Assembly: GCA_023473255.1 (NCBI GenBank)
Contig: JAMCYW010000028.1
Span: 1-41,674 of the forward strand
DNA from: Candidatus Martarchaeota archaeon
Lineage (GTDB): Archaea; Micrarchaeota; Micrarchaeia; Micrarchaeales; Micrarchaeaceae
Length of the DNA: 41,674 nt
Direction: 5' to 3'
In this document: piece by piece, positions 7,204 through 15,632 of the stretch
Numbering within the stretch: the first letter of the stretch is position 1
Layout of the letters: each line of letters starts with the position of its first letter
Translations under genes and position numbers: made by a program
Notes under the pieces: generated by a model
Databases searched by the model: none
What the model saw: the letters and a program-made list of their open reading frames with translations, nothing else
What the model was told of the DNA's origin: nothing

Positions 7204-8745
7204 CTACATTATGCTGTCAAAACCCTTAAGCTGCTCAGGTATCATGTCTATGACGTCCTGTGCGGTTATGTGCAGACCTTTCTTTTCGAAAAGCATATCG
7301 CCTATCTTCGAATGCATGTATACTGCCGCGACTGCGCTCTCAAAAGGCTTCATGCTCATGCCGGCATAGCTGGCTATCATGCCAGTTAATACGTCTCCAG
7401 TGCCCATGGTAGCCAGGGCAGGGGTCAAAGACTTGTTTATCTTAAGCGTTTTGCCATTGGTTATTATTGTCTCGTTGCCTTTTAATACGAGCGTGCAGCC
7501 GTATGTGTCCGCAAATTCAATGGCGCTGTGGAGCTTCCTGTCCATGCTTGCCTTTGCCAGGTCTATCCCTGTGAGCGTTTTGAATTCTCCTTCATGGGGA
7601 GTTATTATCGAATTCCTCCCTATATAACTCTTGTACAGCGCGATGCCTTTTATGGCTGATGCGTCGATGACCACTATATTGCCTTTATTTTTTTCCATAG
7701 ACAACAGCGAGGCCGCGCTTTTGTTAGAGATAGACTTCTGCAAGAGCCCTGGCCCAAACGCCAGCACGTTGTGCCTTAGCATGCCAATCGCCTTTATTGC
7801 ATCAGCATCAATAACATCGCCAGGAAGGCTTCTTACGATCATCGACGGGGACATTCTAGAGACGTCGCCAGCTATGCTGCCTGGCACAATGGTATGCACA
7901 TATCCCGAATTGGAACGCAGTGCGGCCATTGTAGCATTGGCTGCAAACGAAGACAATATTGGAGCGCCATGGTACTCCTTGCTGCCCCCTAATATTAGTA
8001 CATTTCCATTGGCATGCTTGTTGGAGCCAATAAACTTGGGCCTTGTGATTGACTTTACGTCGCCAGGCCCTGCGAAAAGCTCTAGAGTGGGAGGTATGCC
8101 TATGTCTATTATTGCAGTGCTGCCGCTGTAATGGCTGTTCAGCAGCCCGTTCTTGAGTTTGTGTATCGCAAGCACGCTGTCGGCTTTTACGCTTACCCTG
8201 TTTGCAATGCCCGTATCGGCATTCATGCCAGAAGGCATGTCTATCGAGATGATATATTTCTTAGACTCGTTCATGCTCTCTATTATATGGTATAAGGTGC
8301 TTGAGAGCCTGCCTCTAATGCCAATGCCGGCTATAGAATCGATTACGTCTTCAGATCTTTTAAGCATCTTTGGGAACTCGTCTATGTTGTCCATGTTGAT
8401 ATCGTGTATGTCAACTATGTCGCCGAGTATGCGGTAGTTGAAGCGCGTTGTCCTGTTTGTTATGTCATTATGGTTGCCTACGAGTGCGACTTCGACATCG
8501 GCATAATTGAGCATTCTCCTGGCGGCTGCAAGGCCTATGGCTCCTTTGCCTCCAGTGCCGACTACGAAGAGCATCCTGTCGCCCTTGTGCCTGTGCCTGA
8601 GCCCACTGGCTATCTCAAAGCCCGCGTTTTCAACCATCAGCTGTTCCCCGAAGCCCATGGCGTTGCCGTTCTCCAATATGGAATACGCATCCGTGGTGCT
8701 GAGAGTTTTTTTGGTATAAATTGTAAACTCTTTTAAGCTTTGCAT
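7204..8745 (-). CDS. nnr: bifunctional NAD(P)H-hydrate epimerase / ADP-dependent dehydratase
   Basis: 513 aa, the usual length of the fused metabolite-repair enzyme that re-makes NAD(P)H from its hydrated R and S forms. The N-terminal YjeF_N epimerase domain (about 1-215) has the GTGGKGAIGL loop near residue 60. The C-terminal ribokinase-fold dehydratase domain (about 220-513) has ILGGSKEYHGAP and the nucleotide-site loop MGTGDVLTGMIASY near 445. ATG 8745 is preceded by a TATA-like element at 8766-8778 and fits a leaderless start. It is divergent from the AbrB-like regulator gene and followed by argS. Confidence 0.95.
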   Translation of the reverse strand: MQSLKEFTIYTKKTLSTTDAYSILENGNAMGFGEQLMVENAGFEIASGLRHRHKGDRMLFVVGTGGKGAIGLAAARRMLNYADVEVALVGNHNDITNRTTRFNYRILGDIVDIHDINMDNIDEFPKMLKRSEDVIDSIAGIGIRGRLSSTLYHIIESMNESKKYIISIDMPSGMNADTGIANRVSVKADSVLAIHKLKNGLLNSHYSGSTAIIDIGIPPTLELFAGPGDVKSITRPKFIGSNKHANGNVLILGGSKEYHGAPILSSFAANATMAALRSNSGYVHTIVPGSIAGDVSRMSPSMIVRSLPGDVIDADAIKAIGMLRHNVLAFGPGLLQKSISNKSAASLLSMEKNKGNIVVIDASAIKGIALYKSYIGRNSIITPHEGEFKTLTGIDLAKASMDRKLHSAIEFADTYGCTLVLKGNETIITNGKTLKINKSLTPALATMGTGDVLTGMIASYAGMSMKPFESAVAAVYMHSKIGDMLFEKKGLHITAQDVIDMIPEQLKGFDSIM

Positions 8746-8765
8746 GGTATATTCTATTAGCTAAC

Positions 8766-8778
8766 TTAAAATATAAAA
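8766..8778. promoter_or_regulatory. shared TATA element between divergent genes
   Basis: One near-symmetric AT block, TTAAAATATAAAA, lies 21-33 nt before ATG 8745 on the minus strand and 19-31 nt before ATG 8797 on the plus strand. Both distances suit leaderless or near-leaderless transcription, so one element may serve both directions. GGGAG at 8787-8791 is a weak ribosome-binding candidate for the plus-strand gene. Confidence 0.5.
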
Positions 8779-8796
8779 CCTTTGCAGGGAGTAATA

Positions 8797-9669
8797 ATGC
8801 CGAAAGTATATAGGGTCAACAACAAGCTTGCAATCTACCTTCCAAACGAAGTAGTCTCAGAACTGGGCATAATTGACGGAGAAGAGGTAGATTTTCTAAA
8901 GTACAAGGACAAGTACTTCATATTTGCGAAGAAGAGCGACATAGCGGATTCCATACTCTCAAAGCGCGAGCCCACACAGCAGTCAGCAAAAGCCAATGAA
9001 GGGAAGCAGATATCGCCTGCCGAACTTGCAATACTGAAAAAACTGGACACCCTTAGATACAGCCAGCGCACGAAGAGCAGGGTCAACGACATGCTCGATC
9101 AGGGCGAGAAAGCTACGCTGCAGGCGCTGCTCAAGAAAAGGTATATATCGCTGTTCAAGAAGGGCAGCGACCCGGAGCCTTTATACGGCATAGAAAAAGA
9201 GATATACAATGCGTTCCTGATGCGCAAGAATGTCATGGCGCAGAAGGGCAAGGCCGCGCCTCAAGCATTTCAGGCAAGCCGCACAAAGTTCGATTATGCT
9301 GCGAGTGCCCAAGCTGCCAGCGCAACAGACAGCGAAGCGATAGAGCTGCTTCAGAAGCAGGGCTTCATAGTTCTGTCCAGCGAGACTGAAGCGGCAAATG
9401 TATCGGCAGCGTTGGAAGACAGCATACATCACGGGCTAATTCTCGGAACGCGTGCATTCAACAAGAAATTCTATGTAGTGACAAGGGGATACATAACGAA
9501 GAACACGTCAGCCATACTAAATATAATAAGGCAGAAGAGCATGAACGTCAAGGACATAGCGAATGAGGCAGGCCTTGAAGAGGACGGAGTGCGAGCGATA
9601 TTGTACATACTTGCGGAGAACGGAGAAGCTACTGAGCTTAGGAAAGACATATTCAAATCGGCCGAATAA
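8797..9669 (+). CDS. AbrB/MazE-like N-terminal domain joined to winged-helix domain: likely DNA-binding regulator
   Basis: 290 aa. Residues 1-47 (MPKVYRVNNKLAIYLP...ELGIIDGEEVDF) have the swapped-hairpin AbrB/SpoVT pattern: short strands, then a 'x-LGI-xx-GDxV'-like turn. A charged linker with low-complexity Gln/Ala follows. The last 70 residues (about 215-285: SAILNIIRQKSMNVKDIANEAGLEEDGVRAILYILAENGEATEL) read as a winged helix. A transcription regulator or chromatin-like role is inferred. ATG 8797 was preferred over TTG 8782. It is divergent from nnr and shares the promoter region, so it may regulate that pair. It ends 5 nt from the convergent Sec61 beta gene. Confidence 0.7.
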   Translation: MPKVYRVNNKLAIYLPNEVVSELGIIDGEEVDFLKYKDKYFIFAKKSDIADSILSKREPTQQSAKANEGKQISPAELAILKKLDTLRYSQRTKSRVNDMLDQGEKATLQALLKKRYISLFKKGSDPEPLYGIEKEIYNAFLMRKNVMAQKGKAAPQAFQASRTKFDYAASAQAASATDSEAIELLQKQGFIVLSSETEAANVSAALEDSIHHGLILGTRAFNKKFYVVTRGYITKNTSAILNIIRQKSMNVKDIANEAGLEEDGVRAILYILAENGEATELRKDIFKSAE

Positions 9670-9674
9670 GGCGC

Positions 9675-9830
9675 TCACGCATATATGAAATGGTCTATTA
9701 TAAGTATTATGAAAGCGAACGCTACGACGAATCCTATAACTATCTTAGGGTTCACCTTCGGGCCTTTGCTGGGCGCATCGTAGAAACTCAATACTCCTGC
9801 CTGCGATTGCGGCGATGATAAGGATGCCAT
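9675..9830 (-). CDS. preprotein translocase Sec61 beta subunit (archaeal SecG/Sec-beta)
   Basis: A 51-aa tail-anchored protein. It has the archaeal Sec-beta layout: a short polar N-terminus, the conserved QAGVLSFYDAPSKGPKVNPK segment just before the membrane, then one hydrophobic helix (about residues 30-48) to the C-terminus. It would sit in the cytoplasmic membrane with SecY and SecE. A TATA element (GTATAAAAA) about 25-32 nt upstream on the minus strand suggests a leaderless transcript. The gene is convergent with the AbrB-like regulator. Confidence 0.88.
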   Translation of the reverse strand: MASLSSPQSQAGVLSFYDAPSKGPKVNPKIVIGFVVAFAFIILIIDHFIYA

Positions 9831-9949
9831 TTTAACCAAGAGCTAATGTCTGTCAAACTTTTTATACCTTGCGCAAAAATCATGGCATTGCTCCAATAAG
9901 TAGAAAAAGGTTTTTAGCCTTTCAATACTATAGGGATTCCAGTGTTGCA

Positions 9950-10798
9950 ATGCGAATGTTATTAATCGTGCTTGCGCTTGCCATGCTGCTCTATACGGGC
10001 GCAGGCAATGCGTCTACCGTTACATTAGTCGGGTCGTGCCATGCGTCATTTAATGCTGGAGCTTCCAGTGGCGCCATAAGATTCACTATCTCAAATATTG
10101 GCAATGGCACTGCAAGTAACATTATCGCCGTGCCGCACATCGATGGTGCATCAACTAGCAATTTATCAGAGGCATACAGCCTGCTGGCTCCATTTTCAAA
10201 CCATACATTCAGCTTCACTCTCTACAACGCGTCGATTCCAGGGATTTATCCTGAATACTTTACAATAGAATATGCACAAGGGTCTGCGTCGGTGTTTGAG
10301 GTCTTCCCATGCCTGAGCGGCATAAAGGCAAATACTACGAGCCTGGTAAGCATAATAGGCATGTCAAGGAAAGGCAGCAAGATAATCGCAAACATATACA
10401 GCCTCTCATCTGAGCCTCTTAACGTTACGCTGTCTGCGGTAGCGCCGCCTAATATAGGAATTTCATCATCCAATATAACCGTGCTTATGGAGCCTAATAG
10501 CGAATACAATGCAACATTCAATATTACTTCAAGGAATATAACTAGTTACGGGTCGATTTCAAACGAATCATTCACGTTTTCCGTATTTATCTCATATATA
10601 AAGAACAATCTTCATTACTCGTCGCTTGGGGTAATGCATATACAGCAGAATGCTCCAGTTTCGCATCCGCTGCCTATATTCCTTATTGGGATAACGGCAA
10701 TATTCATAGCCGTAATAGCGCTGATAGCATTGTCTTTATTCAAGGGCAAGGGGCGCAAGAGCGTAGATAAAGAAGCAGCTGGTAAAGATGCTCGATAA
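9950..10798 (+). CDS. secreted, C-terminally membrane-anchored surface protein
   Basis: 282 aa from ATG 9950 (an in-frame TTG at 9869 would add 27 residues before the signal peptide). It has a clear signal peptide (MRMLLIVLALAMLLYTGAGNAS), then an outside region of beta-rich character with many N-x-S/T sites. The text of the first part (RFTISNIGNGTASNI...) resembles CARDB/NEW-type Ig-like modules of archaeal cell-surface proteins. A final helix (about 250-272) and a Lys/Arg-rich tail anchor it. It overlaps the downstream glycosyltransferase by 11 nt, so the two are co-translated; it may be a glycosylation substrate. No specific function is known. Confidence 0.7.
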   Translation: MRMLLIVLALAMLLYTGAGNASTVTLVGSCHASFNAGASSGAIRFTISNIGNGTASNIIAVPHIDGASTSNLSEAYSLLAPFSNHTFSFTLYNASIPGIYPEYFTIEYAQGSASVFEVFPCLSGIKANTTSLVSIIGMSRKGSKIIANIYSLSSEPLNVTLSAVAPPNIGISSSNITVLMEPNSEYNATFNITSRNITSYGSISNESFTFSVFISYIKNNLHYSSLGVMHIQQNAPVSHPLPIFLIGITAIFIAVIALIALSLFKGKGRKSVDKEAAGKDAR

Positions 10799-11471
10799 TA
10801 GACATCCGTACATAAGCGTTGTCATACCTACGCTCAATGAAGGCAAGAACATAGGCAAGGCAATATCTGGCGTAAAGCTGATGCTTAAAAACTACAGGTA
10901 TGAAATACTGGTTATAGACAAGCATTCTACCGACAATACTGTAAGCGTATCAAAAGCAATGGGCGCACGCATACTGTATGAAGATAAGGGCAAGGGTTTT
11001 GCACTGATAAAGGGCTTCGGGGAAGCAAAAGGGAAAATAATAATATCGATGGATGCAGACCTTTCGCACAGGCCAAATGAGCTTAAGCTGCTTATAGCGG
11101 CAATAGAAGCCGGATACGACATATGCATGGGGTCTAGATTTCTTATAGGAGGGGGATCGGACGACATGCCGCTGTTCAGGAAGCTCGGCAATAAGGCATT
11201 CGTGCTTCTCGTAAACATCATATACCGGGCGAACTATACAGACCTATGCTACGGATATAGGAGCATGAACCGGGAGGCTTTCAAGAAGGTGCATCTTACG
11301 TCTAATGGCTTCGGGATAGAAACCGAGATAAGCATAAAGGCGAAGAAGGCAGGCCTTAAGATAATAGAAGTGCCCAGCTATGAGAAGAAAAGAACATACG
11401 GGGTGGGAAAGCTGCGCTCCTTCAGCGACGGCTATGCCATACTGAAGACTATATTTGGAAACATCGGATAA
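10788..11471 (+). CDS. family 2 glycosyltransferase (dolichol-phosphate sugar synthase-like)
   Basis: 227 aa, the size of a soluble GT-A dolichyl-phosphate mannose/glucose synthase. N-terminal ISVVIPTLNEGKNIG is the family opener. The metal-binding DxD is in SMDADLSHRP near residue 89-95. GSRFLIGGGSDD and the later FGIETEISIKAKKAGLKIIEVP follow the usual order. It probably transfers a sugar from a nucleotide donor to a polyprenyl phosphate carrier for cell-surface glycosylation. No C-terminal membrane helices. The start overlaps the preceding surface-protein gene, and it is convergent with the following small gene. Confidence 0.88.
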   Translation: MLDNRHPYISVVIPTLNEGKNIGKAISGVKLMLKNYRYEILVIDKHSTDNTVSVSKAMGARILYEDKGKGFALIKGFGEAKGKIIISMDADLSHRPNELKLLIAAIEAGYDICMGSRFLIGGGSDDMPLFRKLGNKAFVLLVNIIYRANYTDLCYGYRSMNREAFKKVHLTSNGFGIETEISIKAKKAGLKIIEVPSYEKKRTYGVGKLRSFSDGYAILKTIFGNIG

Positions 11472-11486
11472 CCTGCCATATAATAA

Positions 11487-11954
11487 TCAAATGGTCGCAT
11501 TCTGCCTTTCTATGTAATAAAGCCCGTATTCTACCCCTGAAGGCGGATAAATATCTGTCCTTATGGCTTTCAGCGCAGTATGGTTTTGTATATAGCTGCA
11601 TGTAGACTCTATGGGGCCAAGGACGCTGCACCAATAGCCTACATCAAGCACGAAGCAAGGATATTCGTCTGCGTATTCGGAATAAAGCCTGCCGTTAAGG
11701 AGATTGCCTATCTGCGTAGCAGATTTGCCGTTGACATTGAAGAGCGTAGGGTCTGCAGTGAAGACAAGGCATGAATCTGGTATGAGGTAACTTGAGTTGT
11801 ATACGAAGTTCTCGTAGAACCTTGCCCCACCTGCCTGAGGTATGCTTGAAGGGCTGATTGAAAGCGGCATTATAAAAGATGAGAATGCATATGCCACGAG
11901 GAGCAGCGCCGCTGCTGCTATGACAAGCTGTAAATCCGTTTTATTATTGTGCAT
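11487..11954 (-). CDS. membrane-anchored small protein, likely detached C-terminal domain of the upstream GT-C transferase
   Basis: 155 aa from ATG 11954, which overlaps the end of the upstream gene (ATG inside its last codons), so translation is coupled. Longer in-frame starts to 11990 are less likely. One N-terminal membrane helix (about 8-28) is followed by an outside domain with several Cys (DSCLVF, YPCFVLD, WCSV, STCSYI) and N-glycosylation sites. GT39/PMT-like enzymes often end in a soluble outer domain that their 436-aa partner here lacks, so I infer a split enzyme. No homologous family is recognised by sequence alone. Confidence 0.6.
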   Translation of the reverse strand: MHNNKTDLQLVIAAAALLLVAYAFSSFIMPLSISPSSIPQAGGARFYENFVYNSSYLIPDSCLVFTADPTLFNVNGKSATQIGNLLNGRLYSEYADEYPCFVLDVGYWCSVLGPIESTCSYIQNHTALKAIRTDIYPPSGVEYGLYYIERQNATI

Positions 11955-13254
11955 GCTGATCATCCATATTTTTGCGCTTTGGCCTTCCAAGCGATATCAA
12001 TGTTTCCATTCCGAACCCTGCGAATATGCTTGCCTGTGCAATCAGGCTTAGCATGAATCTCCAATCAACTCCGTATACAACGCTGCCTGCGTAGAATGCC
12101 GTATAAATCAGGAAGAATGCCAGGAACCAAATGCCAAGCGCCAAAAGCTCCCTTCGCTTCCTAAGTATAAACATCGATATGGCGCCGAATATCCCAAATG
12201 CGGTGAATATTATGGGCTGCATCACGTAATCAGATTTATACGCGTCGAACCAGAAGAAGAAATTGCTGCATATGTTTGCGCCGAAGTTCTGCAGGTTTAT
12301 TGCGCTTTTCGCCACTACCGTGTATCGCAGGTTGCAGCTCTCCTGCACATATGCCCCTTGGAATCCGAAGGAGCCGCCGACGAGCTCGCTGTGCGCAAAC
12401 CCGAGCTCAGGCGATATCGCCATTGCAAAGACAAGCAGCATTACGAGAGCCTTTGTATTGAAGAGGTTATCCTTTACCATCGATATGTTGGCTTTTATAG
12501 ATGGCATTATGCCTTTATTGTCTAGAACCACATACATAAAAGGGATGACAACGAGATACACGACGGCATCTACCTTCATGTATGCGAGCAACGAAAGAGA
12601 AAAGAGCGCCAACCCGAACGTCCAAAGGGTTTTCTTTCTTAAGAAGATCAGCATGCAAAATATCGATATGAGCGAGTAAGCCAGCATCGTCATGTCTGAC
12701 GTTGTAGGCATGGCCCATACGAGCATGACTGGCGACAGGGCGATGAAGAGCTCAGAAAGCAGCGCTATCCTGCGCTTGCCGAAAAGCACAAGCGCAGAAA
12801 GATATGTGAATGCGACTGCAATGGCGCTCAGTGCAAAATTCGTATAATATGCCGAATACCTGTGTACCCCAAGGATTAAGAAACCGATGGCAAGGTTGAA
12901 CGATTCGCCTATGGGCTCATGGAATATCTCTCCGGAAAAGCATGACGTCATAGTTCCATAGTTGCACATCCATGCCTGGCCTGTATGCAGCAGGTCGAGA
13001 GCCATAGCCTGATATATTGCGTCGTCGAAGAAGAGCTGCTGCGTAGGCTTGACTATCATAATCTCAAGCACCACGAAGGCGAGAACAATGACCACCATGA
13101 GCAGGACGTGCATCCTGTCCAATCCATAGTTTGAAAGCACTGAACGTATGTCCTTCCTCGATTTCACAGCTGCTATAATCGTGCCTGCCAGAGACGCCAG
13201 TATGCCGAAAGTGAACAGGTACTCCTGCAGGCCTGGCGATATGGCAACCATCAT
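11944..13254 (-). CDS. GT-C fold membrane glycosyltransferase (GT39/PMT/ArnT-like)
   Basis: 436 aa with about ten membrane helices. The first outer loop carries FFDDAIYQAMALDLLHTG near residue 70, matching the acidic DD/DE signature of GT-C transferases that take sugars from polyprenyl-phosphate donors. Later helices include LFIALSPVMLVWAMPTTSD. It would transfer a lipid-carried sugar to a protein or glycan at the outer face. It is shorter than typical members and lacks a large C-terminal outer domain, which may be supplied by the overlapping downstream gene. Its start overlaps the carbamoyltransferase stop by 4 nt (ATGA). Confidence 0.72.
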   Translation of the reverse strand: MMVAISPGLQEYLFTFGILASLAGTIIAAVKSRKDIRSVLSNYGLDRMHVLLMVVIVLAFVVLEIMIVKPTQQLFFDDAIYQAMALDLLHTGQAWMCNYGTMTSCFSGEIFHEPIGESFNLAIGFLILGVHRYSAYYTNFALSAIAVAFTYLSALVLFGKRRIALLSELFIALSPVMLVWAMPTTSDMTMLAYSLISIFCMLIFLRKKTLWTFGLALFSLSLLAYMKVDAVVYLVVIPFMYVVLDNKGIMPSIKANISMVKDNLFNTKALVMLLVFAMAISPELGFAHSELVGGSFGFQGAYVQESCNLRYTVVAKSAINLQNFGANICSNFFFWFDAYKSDYVMQPIIFTAFGIFGAISMFILRKRRELLALGIWFLAFFLIYTAFYAGSVVYGVDWRFMLSLIAQASIFAGFGMETLISLGRPKRKNMDDQHAQ

Positions 13255-14957
13255 ATACCTCTCTTGTTGGTTACAGTTATGCCGTTTATGAACATGTATT
13301 TAGTATTGGTCTTCTTCATGGTGAGCAGTGCATCTTCTGGGTTAAGCACTATTGGCATACCGTGTATGTTGAAGCTGGTGTTCAGCACTATGCCAAGGCC
13401 CTGGTTCTTTTTCACCGCTTCCAAGACCTTTGCATACAAGGGGTTTTCGCCTCCTACTGCCTGCGGCCTTGCGGTCCAGTCAACGTTTACAGTGGATTTT
13501 GCAATGTGCTTAGCATCGGCATTAACGGGATACGCCATAGTCATGTACTTATCGATGCCCTTCGAATCGTATTTGACTACAGAGCTTATATCGGATTCGA
13601 GTATGGAAGGTGCGAACGGCTGGAACCACTCCCTTCGTTTAACGTAGAGGTTCAGCCTGTCTTTGACGGAATCAGAACTGCTCGATGCAATAATGCTCCT
13701 GTCGCCCAGCGCCCTGGGCCCGTACTCCATCCTTCCCTGGAACCAGAAGACGTAATTGTCATTTGCTATGAGCTCTGCGGCATGCTTCGCCTGATCCTCA
13801 GGATTCTCCTTTTCGTATTGGAACTGCCTATCGGATTTTATTACGCTCTCCGTCTGCTCTTCAGTGTACGCATCGCCAAGATATGCATCGAACTTGTATT
13901 TGGCATTTCCCGTAAGCATATGGTGGGCATATAGTGCGCTTCCAAGCGCTATGCCTCCATCTCCCATATGTGGGAATACATACCAATGCTTCAGCGCTTC
14001 AAGCCTCCTGAGCTTCATGTTTGATTTGATGTTGGAAAATGTGCCTCCGGCGAACGCCACGTCGCCTATGTTGAACCTGTCTATCGAATTGCTCACGAAT
14101 TTCATCAGCACGTTTTCGAAGAGCTGCTGGGCCATGTATGCGGTCTGTTCCCGCGGCAGCTGCCATGCAGTCCTTTGCAGCATGTTGAACTGCTTGCCAG
14201 GGCCGTATTTGGCATTCATGCTCGTGCCATGGACGCTGAAATATTCCCTGAACTTATTTTCTTCAAACGTGAACGGGTACGAGTAGTCCGCCATAGCCAT
14301 TATTTTGCCCTCGTCCTCCAGTTCGCGCATGCCTAATATATTCGTTACCTGTTCGTAGAATATGCCTATTGAATCCCTAGCATTTATCTTGACATGCCTT
14401 TCAAGCTTCCCATTATCAAATATGCTTACAGATCCGGATAGCCCGTCCCCCAATCCATCTACGGTTATTACGAGCGCCTTGCTGAACGGCGATGTGAAGG
14501 CTGCGGTTGCGGCATGTGCTGTGTGGTGCTCTACTACGTGCAGCCTAAAATCCTTAAATCCCATATGCCTCAATTTCCTTGCTATTATGCTGCTGCTTAT
14601 CTCTCTGCATAGCGGCAATATGCCTATAGACGTCATTCCATATTTTAGTTCATGCCTGAAGTTGTCGAATTGCGGCTTGGGTATCTTCCTGCGCCTGAAA
14701 AGGTAGTATTTTTCCTTCATGCCCGGGTATATTCTTTCCAGGGTCTTAGTAAATTCAGTAGTGCTATACGCTATGTGCTTTATCTCAGAGGGCTTGAGCT
14801 TGGCATATGACAGTGCGGCAGTTATGGCATTATAAGGGAATTTTACCTCCAGTTTCCTTTTGGTAAACCTCTCCTCGTTTGCAGCGTAAACTACCCTGTT
14901 ATCTTCAACCAGAGCTGCCCCGGCGTCATGGCCGTCCCAAATGCCTAAAACATACAT
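13251..14957 (-). CDS. NodU/CmcH/TobZ-family carbamoyltransferase
   Basis: 568 aa, full length. The N-terminal ASKHA-fold part has WDGHDAGAALVEDNRVVYAANEERFTK-like text, then VVEHHTAHAATAAF near residue 139 and VDGLGDGLSGS. The C-terminal YrdC-like part has EYGPRALGDRSIIASS near 412, FQPFAPSIL and LNTSFNIHGMPIV. The family transfers a carbamoyl group from carbamoyl phosphate via carbamoyl-AMP onto a hydroxyl, often of a sugar. With the neighbouring glycosyltransferases, a role in decorating a surface glycan or lipid is inferred. ATG 14957 was preferred over TTG 14969. A TATA-like TTTATAAAC at 15002-15010 would give a leader of about 20 nt. Confidence 0.9.
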   Translation of the reverse strand: MYVLGIWDGHDAGAALVEDNRVVYAANEERFTKRKLEVKFPYNAITAALSYAKLKPSEIKHIAYSTTEFTKTLERIYPGMKEKYYLFRRRKIPKPQFDNFRHELKYGMTSIGILPLCREISSSIIARKLRHMGFKDFRLHVVEHHTAHAATAAFTSPFSKALVITVDGLGDGLSGSVSIFDNGKLERHVKINARDSIGIFYEQVTNILGMRELEDEGKIMAMADYSYPFTFEENKFREYFSVHGTSMNAKYGPGKQFNMLQRTAWQLPREQTAYMAQQLFENVLMKFVSNSIDRFNIGDVAFAGGTFSNIKSNMKLRRLEALKHWYVFPHMGDGGIALGSALYAHHMLTGNAKYKFDAYLGDAYTEEQTESVIKSDRQFQYEKENPEDQAKHAAELIANDNYVFWFQGRMEYGPRALGDRSIIASSSSDSVKDRLNLYVKRREWFQPFAPSILESDISSVVKYDSKGIDKYMTMAYPVNADAKHIAKSTVNVDWTARPQAVGGENPLYAKVLEAVKKNQGLGIVLNTSFNIHGMPIVLNPEDALLTMKKTNTKYMFINGITVTNKRGI

Positions 14958-15078
14958 AATATCAGCCAAATCAAAACAGTAAATGATTATGCGATAAACA
15001 GTTTATAAACCTATACTAAAGCACATAAGCCTGCAATAATTTCAGAAGCATAGAAAAGTATTTATATGTGGCATATTC

Positions 15079-15088
15079 ATAAATATTG
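15079..15088 (+). promoter_or_regulatory. TATA element of the VirB2-like gene
   Basis: ATAAATATTG is centred about 27 nt before ATG 15110, the spacing for a leaderless start. The 152-bp gap to the carbamoyltransferase start holds promoters for both directions and no other gene. Confidence 0.5.
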
Positions 15089-15109
15089 AAAACCCGAAAG
15101 AGTGTTAAT

Positions 15110-15502
15110 ATGAAATTTTTAGATGGCGTTTTGATGGGCATGGCAATGACCACGACCCATAAATATTTTAGGATGCTGATGCTGTTGGCCGCGATAGGCT
15201 CATTTGCTACGGTGCTCAGCAGTGCAGGGAACAGCCTTACAAGCAACGTACTGGCGCCAATCTGCGCAGTGTACGGTGCTGTGCATTCTGCGATATTTAT
15301 ACTTGGCCTTACGCTAATGATATTAGGAGGTGCGCTATACGCAGGTTCGCATATGATGCCAGGGACAAGCAAAGGCACTCTCCAGGGATACGGAATGGGT
15401 ATGATACTCGGCGGCGTAATAGGCGTTGTAATAGCTATTGCATCTCCTTACATATTGGGGCTGATTACTAGCAACAACAATATAACTGCCCAGTGCTCTT
15501 AG
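15110..15502 (+). CDS. VirB2/TrbC-like pilin candidate
   Basis: 130 aa from ATG 15110 (TTG 15086 rejected). A basic N-terminus and signal-like hydrophobic stretch (about 22-40) are followed by two close membrane helices (about 56-80 and 96-118). Their text, ICAVYGAVHSAIFILGLTLM, LGGALYAGS and GVIGVVIAIASPYILGL, follows the VirB2/TrbC pattern of a small polar loop between two hydrophobic helices with Gly/Ala faces. It heads a block of secretion-like genes and is closed off by its own hairpin terminator, as expected for a protein needed in excess. The tail ends SNNNITAQCS, and the DNA for that tail is repeated just downstream. Small two-helix proteins are hard to assign with certainty. Confidence 0.62.
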   Translation: MKFLDGVLMGMAMTTTHKYFRMLMLLAAIGSFATVLSSAGNSLTSNVLAPICAVYGAVHSAIFILGLTLMILGGALYAGSHMMPGTSKGTLQGYGMGMILGGVIGVVIAIASPYILGLITSNNNITAQCS

Positions 15503-15556
15503 CAACAATATAACTTCCCAGTGCTCTTAGCAACAATATAACTGCCCAGTGCTCTT
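15470..15556 (+). repeat. three tandem copies of a 28-bp unit
   Basis: The end of the VirB2-like gene (15470-15500, with three extra bases AAC) is followed by two head-to-tail copies of the same unit at 15501-15528 and 15529-15556. They differ by one base (TTCCC versus TGCCC). Each copy would encode (S)NNITxQCS followed by TAG, but 28 is not a multiple of three, so the copies sit in successive frames. It looks like replication slippage over the gene's 3' end. Confidence 0.92.
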
Positions 15557-15582
15557 CTTAATGAGCGGGCATAGCGCGCTTT

Positions 15583-15609
15583 TGTGGGATTTGCAATCCC
15601 ACATTTTTT
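15583..15609 (+). terminator. hairpin plus T-run, intrinsic-like terminator
   Basis: TGTGGGATT (15583-15591), loop TGC, AATCCCACA (15595-15603), then six T. This is a perfect 9-bp stem. It ends the VirB2-like transcription unit. Archaea mostly terminate on T-runs, so the stem may instead stabilise the mRNA end. The T-run and following AAAT also form the likely TATA box of the next gene. Confidence 0.65.
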
Positions 15610-15632
15610 AAATCCTAGCTGCTATTATTATT

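Noticed and set aside
9869-9949. TTG start adding 27 residues to the surface protein
   Set aside because: It would place a charged stretch before a clean signal peptide that begins at ATG 9950.
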